From: Candidatus Latescibacterota bacterium
GTDB taxonomy: Bacteria; Latescibacterota; UBA2968; UBA8231
Length of the DNA stretch: 64,000 bases
Assembly (NCBI GenBank): GCA_022820485.1
Contig: JAJEFJ010000066.1
Span: 1 to 64,000 of the forward strand
Reading direction: 5' to 3'
In this document: positions 53,185-61,766 of the stretch, piece by piece
Position numbering within the stretch: the stretch's first letter is position 1
How the letters are laid out: each line of letters opens with the position of its first letter
The notes under the pieces: model-generated
Told to the model about the DNA's origin: nothing
The model's database searches: none
Seen by the model: only the letters and a program-made list of their open reading frames with translations
Program-made: the position numbers and the translations under genes

Positions 53185-54219
53185 ATGCCTTCTTCGATGA
53201 CCAGTCGCGAGCGCGTCCTCGCCGCCCTCGCCCGCCAGCCTGTGGACCGCACCCCGCTCTGCAACCCAACCTCGGTGGCCACCGTCGAATTAATGGACCT
53301 CGTCGATGCCCCCTTTCCCGCAGCAAACCGCGAGCCCGAGCTCATGGCGCGGCTGGCCGCCACCGGCTACACCGAGTTGGGCTTTGACACCATCATGCCG
53401 GTCTTCACCATCATTCAAGAGTCCTCGGCCCTCGGGTGCAAAATCCAGTGGGAGCAAAAGGACAACTGGCCCACCGTCCGCATGAGCGAGCCAATCTGGC
53501 ACGAACCAGACGACATCAAAATCCCCGCCGACCTCTGCACCCACCCCGACACGGCCTGCGTCACCGAAGCAATCAAAATTCTGCGCAAGGAATACGGCGA
53601 CGAAGTCGCCATCGTCGGCAAGACCATGGGGCCTTGGTCGCTGGGCTACCACTGCTTTGGAGTCGAGCCTTTTCTGCTGCTGTCGCTCGACGACCCCGGC
53701 GAGACCAAGCTCTGCCTAGATCGCATGAAGGAGATCACGATTGAATTCGGCCAAGCGCAGATCGAAGCCGGTGCCGACGCTCTGTGCCTGCCCGACCACG
53801 CCACCGGCGACCTCGTCAGCGGCGAGTACTACGAGCGCTACCTGCGCGACTTGCACATCGAGTTTGCCGAGCGGCTTTCGGTGCCCATCATCCTCCACAT
53901 CTGCGGCCGCACGGTTGACCGCATGGAGTACATCGCCCAAACCGGCATGGCGGCCTTCCACTTCGATTCCAAGAACACGCCCGAGGAATCCACCCAAATC
54001 ATGCGCGATCGCATCTCATTAGTAGGCAACATCAACAACCCCGAGACTCTTTTTTCTAAAGGGCCGGAAGTCGTCGGTGCCGAAGTCGTGCGCAACCTCG
54101 AAGCCGGCGTCCAACTCATCGGCCCAGAGTGCGCCATCCCCTTGCAGACTTCCATCGAAAACCTCAAGGCCATTCCCCGCACGGTACAAGAGTGGCACCG
54201 CGACCAAGCGCACAACTAA
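53185..54219 (+). CDS. UroD-fold corrinoid methyltransferase (MtaA/MtbA/CmuA type)
   Basis: 344 residues with a good ribosome binding site (AAAGGAG). The fold is that of uroporphyrinogen decarboxylase, but the zinc signature of the methyltransferase branch is present: His and Cys in ILHICGRTVD and a second Cys in IGPECAIPLQTSIENLKAI. In relatives this enzyme moves a methyl group between a corrinoid protein and a thiol or substrate; chloromethane and methoxyl enzymes also use the fold. Since the next gene is a corrinoid protein and methylene-THF reductase is nearby, it could load the methyl group from an unknown donor or transfer it onward. Haem synthesis is unlikely. Confidence 0.88.
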   Translation: MPSSMTSRERVLAALARQPVDRTPLCNPTSVATVELMDLVDAPFPAANREPELMARLAATGYTELGFDTIMPVFTIIQESSALGCKIQWEQKDNWPTVRMSEPIWHEPDDIKIPADLCTHPDTACVTEAIKILRKEYGDEVAIVGKTMGPWSLGYHCFGVEPFLLLSLDDPGETKLCLDRMKEITIEFGQAQIEAGADALCLPDHATGDLVSGEYYERYLRDLHIEFAERLSVPIILHICGRTVDRMEYIAQTGMAAFHFDSKNTPEESTQIMRDRISLVGNINNPETLFSKGPEVVGAEVVRNLEAGVQLIGPECAIPLQTSIENLKAIPRTVQEWHRDQAHN

Positions 54220-54235
54220 AAGAATGAGATCATAA

Positions 54236-54985
54236 ATGGCAGACATTACCGACATCGCCAATGAATTTATCCGCGACGAGATCGAAGAGTTTATCGAGCG
54301 CGACGAGGAACGCGAGCGCATCATCGGCATCTTTGCCCAAGCCAGCGAGCAAATGCAGAACATCGCCGCGGCCCTCATCGATGGCGACCATCTAACGGTT
54401 GACGAGCTGACCGGCCAAGCCATTGCTGCGGGCGTGGAAGCCCTCGAAGTCATGGACGATGGGCTGATCTCCGGCATGGCCATCGTCGGCATCAAATTCC
54501 GCGAAAACTTCATCTTCGTCCCCGAAGTGTTGGCTTGCGCCCGCGCCATGAAAGCTGGCATGACCCACATCGAACCTATTCTCTCGGCCTCGGGCGTCGA
54601 GCCCATCGGCATTGTGATAATGGGCACGGTCAAGGGCGATCTCCACGACATCGGCAAAAACTTGTGCATTATGATGCTGCGCGGGGCCGGTTTCGTCGTC
54701 CACGACCTCGGCGTGGATACCTCCGAAGACGATTTCATCGATGCCGTCGAAGAGCACGAAGCCCCGCTCTTGGGCATGTCGGCCCTGTTGACCACCACCA
54801 TGCCCAACATGGGCAAGACCATCGAGGCTTTCATCGACGCCGACTTGCGCGACGATGTCAAAATCATGGTCGGCGGCGCGCCCGTGACCCAGGAATTTGC
54901 CGACGACATGGGCGCCGACGGCTACGGCAAGGACGCCCTCGCCTGCGTGGCCTTGGCCAAGGACTTGCTGGATGAGGATACATAA
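54236..54985 (+). CDS. corrinoid (methyl-cobalamin carrier) protein
   Basis: 249 residues. Residues 30-115 form the helical cap domain (B12-binding_2), with GVEALEVMDDGLISGMAIVG and FFVPE-type FIFVPEVLACARAM. Residues 120-245 are the Rossmann B12-binding domain, with the lower-ligand motif DxHxxG in GDLHDIGKNL (Asp135, His137, Gly140), followed by MLRGAGFVVHDLGVD and IMVGGAPVT. The histidine coordinates cobalt. It carries methyl groups between the UroD-fold enzyme and other partners and needs a reductive activator, which is encoded at 55875. The N-terminal ~30 residues are an unusual acidic helix (RDEIEEFIERDEERERIIG). Confidence 0.93.
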   Translation: MADITDIANEFIRDEIEEFIERDEERERIIGIFAQASEQMQNIAAALIDGDHLTVDELTGQAIAAGVEALEVMDDGLISGMAIVGIKFRENFIFVPEVLACARAMKAGMTHIEPILSASGVEPIGIVIMGTVKGDLHDIGKNLCIMMLRGAGFVVHDLGVDTSEDDFIDAVEEHEAPLLGMSALLTTTMPNMGKTIEAFIDADLRDDVKIMVGGAPVTQEFADDMGADGYGKDALACVALAKDLLDEDT

Positions 54986-55034
54986 TGAGGTTAGGGGTTG
55001 TGGCCTCTCCCGCAGTAATGGAACATTTTGATAC

Positions 55035-55225
55035 ATGCTAGATTTGAATGATCTTGGTAATGGCCTCCCAGCTATCACACCGAGCTTCGGCATGTCACTG
55101 GCAGAGGCTGGAGGTGTATGTTTGGAATCACAGGGCAGCAGATCAACCGATCCGACGGGACCTTACCATCGTATGTAATCGTAGTTGAGTTTGGACAACC
55201 CCTTGCTGAGGTTCAAGAAAAATGA
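55035..55225 (+). pseudogene. internally deleted and frameshifted gene, partner of the HigA-like fusion
   Basis: The ATG at 55035 opens a 47-codon frame whose first ~34 residues (DLNDLGNGLPAITPSFGMSL, AEAGGVCLES) match a family of ~150-residue proteins I recall. From about 55133 the expected C-terminus is found in another frame: RSDGTLPSYVIVVEFGQPLA then EVQEK and TGA at 55223-55225. The middle is missing. The native stop still overlaps the next start as ATGA (55222-55225), so this was the first gene of a coupled pair that has lost its core by deletion. Confidence 0.7.
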
Positions 55226-55860
55226 GTGTTCGCGATTCCCACAATAAGGCTATGGAGTTTGCCGAACGCGCCTTTGTAGTACGAGTGCAAGGCAACATAG
55301 AAGAATCTACCAAACTTTTCGAGAAAGCATTGGAGAATGAACTTGCGGCGATCTCCGAATTAGAAGCAGAGGGGCGAGTCGAACCGACGTACTCAGTACT
55401 GCATCGCAGCGCTGGTACGTTGGCGTTAGACTGCAACCAGCCCCGGAAAGCCGAGCAAATCGCAACCAAAGCACTCGCCCAAGATCCACCCCAAGAGATC
55501 GCAGACGAATTACGTGAGCTTCTGCATCGAATATTCTCGTTCTTAACAGATCAAAAACGCACCATCCCGCCCACGCATCCCGGAGCGATGCTAAGAGAAG
55601 ATTTTCTCTCCGACTACGCCTTGACGGCGGACTCTTTGGCCGATGAGTTGGGCGAATCTCGACAGACTATCCGCGAACTATTGCAAGAGCAGTGCTCTAT
55701 TTCGTCCATCATGGCCCTAAAACTATCCCGTTTATTCAGGAACTCTCCTGAGTTTTGGCTGAGCGCCCAACACGCCAGAGATCTTTGGGAGTTGGAGCAG
55801 CAATATCGAGACGAATTGGCTCAGATCGAGCCATTGCCACTATACACTTCTGAGCGATAA
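55222..55860 (+). CDS. TPR-like domain fused to a HigA-type antitoxin domain
   Basis: 212 residues. Residues 1-110 are a helical TPR-like region (NKAMEFAERAFVVRVQGNIE, SVLHRSAGTLALDCNQPRKA, PPQEIADELRELLHRI) found in small proteins coupled to the gene family represented by the upstream remnant. Residues 115-212 are a HigA-type HTH domain (HPGAMLREDFLSDYAL, SLADELGESRQTIRELLQ, LFRNSPEFWLSAQHARDLWE). The fusion is unusual to my knowledge. No HigB toxin is adjacent. The unit interrupts the corrinoid cluster and ends 15 bases before the activator gene, so it may be co-transcribed with that cluster. Confidence 0.7.
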   Translation: MSVRDSHNKAMEFAERAFVVRVQGNIEESTKLFEKALENELAAISELEAEGRVEPTYSVLHRSAGTLALDCNQPRKAEQIATKALAQDPPQEIADELRELLHRIFSFLTDQKRTIPPTHPGAMLREDFLSDYALTADSLADELGESRQTIRELLQEQCSISSIMALKLSRLFRNSPEFWLSAQHARDLWELEQQYRDELAQIEPLPLYTSER

Positions 55861-55874
55861 CGACGCCTTCGTCC

Positions 55875-57752
55875 ATGACCCAAATCGACCCCCAAGAATA
55901 CCAAAAGAGCCTCGACCGCCTGTCGGGCATCCTCGCGGGCATCGCCACCCATGCCGACGTGCAGGCGACCTTCCGCTGCCCGTACAAGAACCGCTTCGAC
56001 CAATGCACCGCCCACTTTGGCTGCCGCAACCAGCGCAAGCCAAAAGAGCCGGGCGGGCTGTTCCAGTGCGGCAGCGACGACCAACTCGACTACCGCTCGG
56101 CCTGGGAGATGGAGCAACGCCCAGCCACACCCGGTCGCGGGCAAATCCGCTGCGACGGCACCTCCTACCCGCTATCGACCGGCGGCACCCTCTTCGACTA
56201 CGCGGATCAACTCGGTGCCCGGGTACCCACCTCCTGCGGACGCACCGGTCACTGCCACGAGTGCATCGTCGAAGTCACAAGCGGCGCACAAGCCCTCAGT
56301 GCGCCAACGCCGGCCGAAGACTTCCTCGGCGGTGAGTTCCGGCTCGCCTGTCAGGCCAAAGTCGAAGACGCCGATGTCGATATCGAATTCGCACCGCTTT
56401 TTCGCACGCCCCGGATACTGACCCAGACCGTGGATCGATCCGCCGAGATCGACCCAGTAGTCCAGCGGCGCGGGCAAACCATCTACTACGGCGACGAGGA
56501 AATCGACCAATACCGCGGCCACCTCTACGGCTTAGCCATCGACTTGGGCACCACCACCATTGTCCTCGACTTAGTCGATCTGGAGACGGGCGAGAGCGTG
56601 CATTTGAGCGCGTTTGAAAACCCGCAGCGCTTTGGCGGCAGCGACATCATGCACCGCATCTCCTACGACGGGCAACACCCTGGCGAACTGCGCCAAGCCT
56701 TGGTCAAGGCGCTCAACCACGAGATCGCAGACCTCTGCCGACGCGGCGGCTTTGTGCGGCAGGAGATTTACGAGATAGCAGTCGCCGGCAACTCGACGAT
56801 GCGCGACATCCTCTTCCGCCTCGACGTGCAGAGCATCGGCCAAAAGCCCTATAAATCGCGCATTGAGCACGAATACCTAAGCGGCGAACGCACCGCGACC
56901 AGCCTAGTCGAAAAGACCCGCCGCCTCGGCCTAAGGGCCAATCCCAAAGCGCGCGCGTACTCGCTGCCGCTGATCGCCAGCCACGTCGGCGCAGACGTAG
57001 CCGCCGACTTAGTCGCCGTCGATATGGACCTTTCCAGCGAGAGCGCGATGCTAGTCGATGTGGGCACCAACACCGAAGTCGTCGTCGCCCACCAAGGCCG
57101 CCTCGTCGCGGCCTCTTGCCCGGCCGGCCCGGCCTTTGAAGGCGGCGGCATCACCTATGGTATGCCCGGTTGCGACGGGGCCATTGAGTCCATCGGCTGG
57201 GACGGTACGCGCTGGCAGTGGGAAACTATCGGTGACACCGCGCCGGCGGGCCTGTGCGGCTCTGGGCTAATCGACCTCCTCGCCGAGTTGCGCTGCCACG
57301 ACTTGATGACTCCCAAAGGCGTCTTCGCCGACAAAAAGCGTCAATTTGAGCTAGTCCCCGAGCGCGGCATCACCTTCTCGCGCCTCGACGCTTCAAACCT
57401 CGCCCAAGCCAAAGCCGCCAATTTCTGCGGCCAGTACATCGTCTTGCGGACCTTGGGCCTGAACCCGGGCGACGTGCAACAGCTTTACCTCGCCGGTGGC
57501 TTTGCCAACTACGTCGATGTCCAAGCCGCCATCGACATCGGCTTTTTGGCCCCCGTGCCCACCGCCCGCATCGCCAAGGTGGGTAATGCCGCCGTCCAAG
57601 GGGCGCGCGAAGTACTCCTTTCGGCCAGCAAACGCGCCCGCATCGAAGCGCTGGCCAAGCGCATTGAGCACGTCGAATTAGAGACGACCCCCGACTTTTT
57701 TGAACTCTTCGTCGAGGGCTGCCAATTCAAACCCATGCCCGCCGCACTTTAG
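55875..57752 (+). CDS. RACo-like corrinoid activation protein (2Fe-2S and ASKHA ATPase)
   Basis: 625 residues. Residues 35-65 contain four cysteines (35, 44, 50, 65; FRCPYKNRFDQC, HFGC, LFQC) not present in classical RACo and possibly a second cluster. Residues 88-172 are a plant-type 2Fe-2S ferredoxin (Cys121, 127 and 130 in SCGRTGHCHEC, Cys159 in LACQ). The C-terminal ~430 residues are the DUF4445 ASKHA domain, with AIDLGTTTIVLDLVD, AVAGNSTMRDIL, MLVDVGTNTEVVV and LAGGFANYVD. Such proteins reduce Co(II) to Co(I) corrinoid in an ATP-dependent way. Fits activation of the corrinoid protein at 54236. Followed by metF after two bases. Confidence 0.9.
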   Translation: MTQIDPQEYQKSLDRLSGILAGIATHADVQATFRCPYKNRFDQCTAHFGCRNQRKPKEPGGLFQCGSDDQLDYRSAWEMEQRPATPGRGQIRCDGTSYPLSTGGTLFDYADQLGARVPTSCGRTGHCHECIVEVTSGAQALSAPTPAEDFLGGEFRLACQAKVEDADVDIEFAPLFRTPRILTQTVDRSAEIDPVVQRRGQTIYYGDEEIDQYRGHLYGLAIDLGTTTIVLDLVDLETGESVHLSAFENPQRFGGSDIMHRISYDGQHPGELRQALVKALNHEIADLCRRGGFVRQEIYEIAVAGNSTMRDILFRLDVQSIGQKPYKSRIEHEYLSGERTATSLVEKTRRLGLRANPKARAYSLPLIASHVGADVAADLVAVDMDLSSESAMLVDVGTNTEVVVAHQGRLVAASCPAGPAFEGGGITYGMPGCDGAIESIGWDGTRWQWETIGDTAPAGLCGSGLIDLLAELRCHDLMTPKGVFADKKRQFELVPERGITFSRLDASNLAQAKAANFCGQYIVLRTLGLNPGDVQQLYLAGGFANYVDVQAAIDIGFLAPVPTARIAKVGNAAVQGAREVLLSASKRARIEALAKRIEHVELETTPDFFELFVEGCQFKPMPAAL

Positions 57753-57754
57753 CC

Positions 57755-59365
57755 ATGTCGCTGACCGCGCTCCATCCACCCGCCCGCTACTCGGGTGCCT
57801 GGCAGAAGAAACCCCTGCGCCACCTGCTCGAAACCACCGACACCTTCGTCCACATCGTCGAGTTGGTGACCTCGCGGGGCTTAATCACCGAGCGCGACGG
57901 CCGCAAGGTCCTCGCCCTCGCCCGCCGCCTCGCCGAGCATCCGCAATTCCACGCTCTGAGCATCACCGACAACCCCGGGGGCAACGCCATGATCAACCCG
58001 GACACCCTCGGCACAGACCTGATCTCGCGCGGCCAAGACGTCATCATCCACCTTTCCTGCAAGGACTGGAACCGCAACGCGCTGCAAGGCCGCGCTTGGC
58101 AACTTGCCAGCGAGGGCTTCAACAACATCCTCGCCCTGTCTGGCGACTACCCCATCAGCGGCTATCAAGGCACGGCCGGCGGGGTCTTCGACCTCGATTC
58201 GGTCAGCCTGCTCGAAATGTTCGCCGCCATGAACGCTGGGCTGAAAATGAAAAAGGGCAAGCGGACCCAGCGCATGGAGGCCACGGATTTTTATCTTGGG
58301 GCCGTAGTCAATAACCACAAGCGCTACGAGCGCGAGGTCATGCCCCAATACTTCAAGCTGGCCAAAAAAATCCACGTCGGCGCGGCTTTTGTCATCAGCC
58401 AGATCGGCTACGACGCGCGCAAGCAGGACGAGTTGCTCAAATACATGGCCTTGTGTGGTCTCGAGGTCCCGGTCATCGCCAACGTGTATGTGCTCTCGCG
58501 GCCGACGGCGCGCTTCTTCCACAAGGGCCACATTCCCGGAGTTGAAGTCACCGACGAACTGATGGCCGTCGTCGAAAAGCAGGCCCAAGCCAACGACAAG
58601 GGTCGGGCGTTCTTTTTGGAGTTGGCCGCCAAGCAGTGCGCCATCGCCAAGGGTCTCGGCTACCGGGGGGCTTATCTCGGCGGGCACCTGCAATACGGCG
58701 ACTACGAAAAAATCCTCGCGCTCGCCGCGACCTACTCGGAAGACGACTGGCGCGATTTTGCCGTGGAACTCTGCTTTTCCTTTGCCGACGAATTCTACTT
58801 TTTTGAACCCCAGGGCGACACCGGTCTCAGTTCTACTACTATCAACCGCGCGTACCTCGCCTCCAAGGAGCAAGCCGCCCTCCGCCAAGCGCGCGGCCAC
58901 CTGCCGCTGAGCTACAAGGTAAATCGCCGCATCCACGATCAAGTTTTTGCGCCCGAGAGCGCGGGCTTTCGCACTGGCGCTCATCTCGCCCGCGCTCTAG
59001 CCGAGCACCCCAAGGCCGCCAAGCTCTTCCACGCGGCCGAGCACGCGCTCAAAATCGCTGCTTTTGACTGCCGCGACTGCGGCGACTGCTCGCTGCCGGA
59101 CATCGCCTATTTGTGCCCGGAATCGCAGTGCGTCAAAAACCAGCGCAACGGCCCCTGCGGTGGCACGCGCCAAGGCAAGTGCGAAGTCGGCGACAAGGAC
59201 TGCATTTGGGCGCGTGCGTACGACCGCCTCAAAGCCTATGGCGAAGAGGAACAAATGCTCGGCGACGCAGCCGTTATCAAGGACGCAGCCTTACAGGGCA
59301 CTAGTGCCTGGACCAACGCCTTTTTGCAAAAAGATCACAACGGGAAAAAGGAAGATTCGCAGTAA
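57755..59365 (+). CDS. metF: methylenetetrahydrofolate reductase with fused MetV-like C-terminal domain
   Basis: 536 residues. Residues 20-330 form the FAD-binding MetF barrel (VTSRGLITERDGRKVLALAR, HALSITDNPGGNAM, CKDWNRNALQGRAW, ILALSGDYP, AQPEY-type GAAFVISQIGYD). The last ~110 residues are a cysteine-rich MetV-like domain with CRDCGDCSLPDIAYLCPESQ, CVKNQRNGPCGGT and KCEVGDKDC, likely binding zinc or iron-sulfur. In acetogens MetV and MetF are separate proteins that act as a complex; here they are fused. The enzyme interconverts methyl- and methylene-THF. In this cluster it would oxidise methyl groups delivered by the corrinoid system, or supply them in reverse. Confidence 0.9.
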   Translation: MSLTALHPPARYSGAWQKKPLRHLLETTDTFVHIVELVTSRGLITERDGRKVLALARRLAEHPQFHALSITDNPGGNAMINPDTLGTDLISRGQDVIIHLSCKDWNRNALQGRAWQLASEGFNNILALSGDYPISGYQGTAGGVFDLDSVSLLEMFAAMNAGLKMKKGKRTQRMEATDFYLGAVVNNHKRYEREVMPQYFKLAKKIHVGAAFVISQIGYDARKQDELLKYMALCGLEVPVIANVYVLSRPTARFFHKGHIPGVEVTDELMAVVEKQAQANDKGRAFFLELAAKQCAIAKGLGYRGAYLGGHLQYGDYEKILALAATYSEDDWRDFAVELCFSFADEFYFFEPQGDTGLSSTTINRAYLASKEQAALRQARGHLPLSYKVNRRIHDQVFAPESAGFRTGAHLARALAEHPKAAKLFHAAEHALKIAAFDCRDCGDCSLPDIAYLCPESQCVKNQRNGPCGGTRQGKCEVGDKDCIWARAYDRLKAYGEEEQMLGDAAVIKDAALQGTSAWTNAFLQKDHNGKKEDSQ

Positions 59366-59484
59366 TACTGCATTATCGACCATTCCGCTATATCCCGTGA
59401 AAACCCACCCGATAGGGCAGACAGTGGGCCGACACGCAGGATCGACGTAGCACCAACCGTCAAATGATAAACATTGAAGAATAG

Positions 59485-59535
59485 ATGGCAGCCATCCATC
59501 ACCTCCGATTATCAGTCTCCAATCTAGATACTGCG
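59485..59535 (+). pseudogene. N-terminal fragment of a VOC/glyoxalase gene
   Basis: ATG at 59485, then AAIHHLRLSVSNLDTAMRFY, which looks like the first strand-helix of vicinal-oxygen-chelate enzymes (HLRLSV-x-x-LD-x-AMRFY, with the metal-binding His). It runs in frame into the esterase's signal peptide, so the two genes are joined at about 59545. The 119 bases before it carry no gene. Either a deletion fused two genes, or the esterase uses this as an extended N-terminus; a start at 59536 gives a cleaner signal. Confidence 0.45.
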
Positions 59536-61737
59536 ATGAGATTCTATTTCCTTCCCCTCAATCCCCTGTATCCGATCGTCCTGATCCTCGCGTCAGCCCT
59601 CGCTCCACCAACCTTTGCCGACGTGCGTCTGCCCAAGATATTCGGCGATCACATGGTATTACAGCGCGATAGCCCCCTGCCTATCTGGGGCTGGGCTGGG
59701 CCTGGCGAGCAGGTCATCGTCGAATTTCTCGGGCAAACTGACAGTACCAGTGCCAATGCACAGGGCGAGTGGAAGGTGGAATTGCCACCAGCCCAAGCCG
59801 GTGGCCCCCATGTGCTGACGGTGACAGGCACCAACAGCATTGAACTGCAAAACGTGCTCGTCGGCGAAGTCTGGCTCTGCTCGGGGCAATCGAATATGGA
59901 AATGGGCGTCAGTCTCTGCCTCAACCCAGAAGCGGAGATCGCCGCAGCCAATCATCCACAAATCCGTCTCTTCCAGATTCCCAAAAAACTCAGCGCTGAA
60001 CCACAAACGGACATCGAGGCCGATTGGAATCTCTGTACCCCGGAGACCATCGCCAAGGGCGGCTGGGGTGGGTTCTCGGCCGCCGCCTACTATTTCGGTC
60101 GCCACTTGCAGCACGAGCTCGACGTGCCCATCGGCTTGATTCAGTCAGCTTGGGGCGGCACCCGGATTGAACCTTGGATCCCTCCCGCTGGTTTTGCCGC
60201 AGTACCTGCTGTACACGACATCTACGAGCAACTACAATTGCAAAACCCGCGCAGTGATCTGTACAAAGTGCGCTTAGGAGGCGTATTGGACGAAGTCGAA
60301 GCCTGGCTTAACGTCGCCCGCACGGCGCGACAAAGCGAAGAGCCGGTACCGAAAATGCCAACCTATCCCCCCGAACTCCTGCCGCCAAACGACCCGCAGC
60401 AACCCGCCGTGCTCTACAACGCCATGATCCACCCCCTCGTCCCCTTTGCGGTGCGCGGTGCCATCTGGTACCAAGGCGAGTCCAACCACACTGAGGGCAT
60501 GCTCTACACGGAGAAAATGAAGGCGCTCATCGGGGGTTGGCGCGGCCTTTGGCCAAGTGGCGAGTTTCCGTTTTACTACGTGCAGATCGCCCCTTACTCC
60601 TATGGTGGCGAAGCATCTGACGTACTGCCCAAATTCTGGGAAGCGCAAACGGCCGCGCTGGAAATTCCCCACACCGGCATGGTCGTCATCCACGATGTCG
60701 GCGACCCCAATGATATCCACCCCAAAAACAAGCAGGAGGTCGGGCGGCGTTTGGCACTGGTCGCGCTGGCCAAGACCTATAACCAAGAAGTGATCTATTC
60801 AGGTCCGCTCTACCGTTCGATGCAGATCAAAGGCGACAAAATGCACTTGCGCTTTGACCATGGCAGCGGCCTAAAAACACGCGACGGTGCAGCACCAGAT
60901 CACTTTGCGGTGATCGACCAAAAACGCGGCGGATTCGTCAAAGCAAATGCTAAAATAGTAGGCGATGAGGTCGTAGTTTCAGCGCCGGGTGTTGCAAACC
61001 CCGTGGCCGTGCGCTTTGCCTGGCGCAAGCTGGCCGAACCTAACTTAGTCAACGCCACCGGCCTACCCGCCGCCCCATTCCGCGCCGGTGTCGTGCCCCA
61101 ACGCGATCGGCTCGCAATGGAAGTGCCCGAAGCGGCAGACTATCACCTCGTGTACGACCTCGATCTGGCCAACCTCGGCGCGGATATCCACTACGACATC
61201 GACAATAGTGCTGCGATCATCTCGCCCTTTGACCGCATCGCCTACTTTGTGGAATTGCAACACAGTGATGGCGGAACGCGTTTTCTCTACGTTTCACTGG
61301 ATGCCTTTACCGATGATCTCAAAATGATCGGCGTACCCACCTTGGCCTCGGGGGCTCACTTCCAACAACCCGTCACCCGGATGAACATCTGGTCCAACAC
61401 TGGCGTACACAACGGCATCGGCTTAGAAGAAGGCCACATCGAATTCTGGCCCAATAACTACACCCCCGCCAACTCCTCTGCCGTGCCCAATGCCTCTCAG
61501 CATAGCTACGACTTTGGCGACCAGCCAATAGACCCCGCTGACGGCTATGGTAGTATGCAGATACACAACGCCACGACGGAACAGACGCTCTTTGCCATCA
61601 ACCACTGGCGTCGAGGTGAACGCGCCGATATCGGCATTGGCAATCGGGCGGATAAACACTCCGATTGGACTTTTGCCAGCAATGCACAAAGCTACTCTGC
61701 CAAAAGACTGCGAGTACTGGTGAGACTAGATCGGTGA
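59536..61737 (+). CDS. sialate O-acetylesterase-like SGNH enzyme
   Basis: 733 residues from the ATG at 59536. A Sec signal (LNPLYPIVLILASALAPPTF) is followed by a beta domain (LPKIFGDHMVLQRDSPLPIW) and the SGNH/GDSL hydrolase core. Catalytic blocks are CSGQSNMEMGV (Ser), SAWGGTRIEPW, WYQGESNHTE and DIHPKNKQEVGRR (Asp/His). A ~200-residue C-terminal domain from about residue 530 (YHLVYDLDLANLGADIHYDI) is a jelly-roll type fold often found on carbohydrate-binding proteins. It would remove O-acetyl groups from sialic acids or other glycans in the periplasm or outside. Convergent with the TonB receptor. Confidence 0.88.
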   Translation: MRFYFLPLNPLYPIVLILASALAPPTFADVRLPKIFGDHMVLQRDSPLPIWGWAGPGEQVIVEFLGQTDSTSANAQGEWKVELPPAQAGGPHVLTVTGTNSIELQNVLVGEVWLCSGQSNMEMGVSLCLNPEAEIAAANHPQIRLFQIPKKLSAEPQTDIEADWNLCTPETIAKGGWGGFSAAAYYFGRHLQHELDVPIGLIQSAWGGTRIEPWIPPAGFAAVPAVHDIYEQLQLQNPRSDLYKVRLGGVLDEVEAWLNVARTARQSEEPVPKMPTYPPELLPPNDPQQPAVLYNAMIHPLVPFAVRGAIWYQGESNHTEGMLYTEKMKALIGGWRGLWPSGEFPFYYVQIAPYSYGGEASDVLPKFWEAQTAALEIPHTGMVVIHDVGDPNDIHPKNKQEVGRRLALVALAKTYNQEVIYSGPLYRSMQIKGDKMHLRFDHGSGLKTRDGAAPDHFAVIDQKRGGFVKANAKIVGDEVVVSAPGVANPVAVRFAWRKLAEPNLVNATGLPAAPFRAGVVPQRDRLAMEVPEAADYHLVYDLDLANLGADIHYDIDNSAAIISPFDRIAYFVELQHSDGGTRFLYVSLDAFTDDLKMIGVPTLASGAHFQQPVTRMNIWSNTGVHNGIGLEEGHIEFWPNNYTPANSSAVPNASQHSYDFGDQPIDPADGYGSMQIHNATTEQTLFAINHWRRGERADIGIGNRADKHSDWTFASNAQSYSAKRLRVLVRLDR

Positions 61738-61766
61738 GCTGAAGACTTGGGGCTCTCGTCGTGCCA

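Noticed and set aside
57881-58984. Long open frame on the minus strand opposite the metF gene (367 codons)
   Set aside because: It is the GC-skewed mirror of a strongly supported gene with clear motifs on the plus strand, has no recognisable domain and no ribosome binding site. The same applies to other long antisense frames, for example over dnaK (1997-3325) and the SSS symporter (39939-40874).
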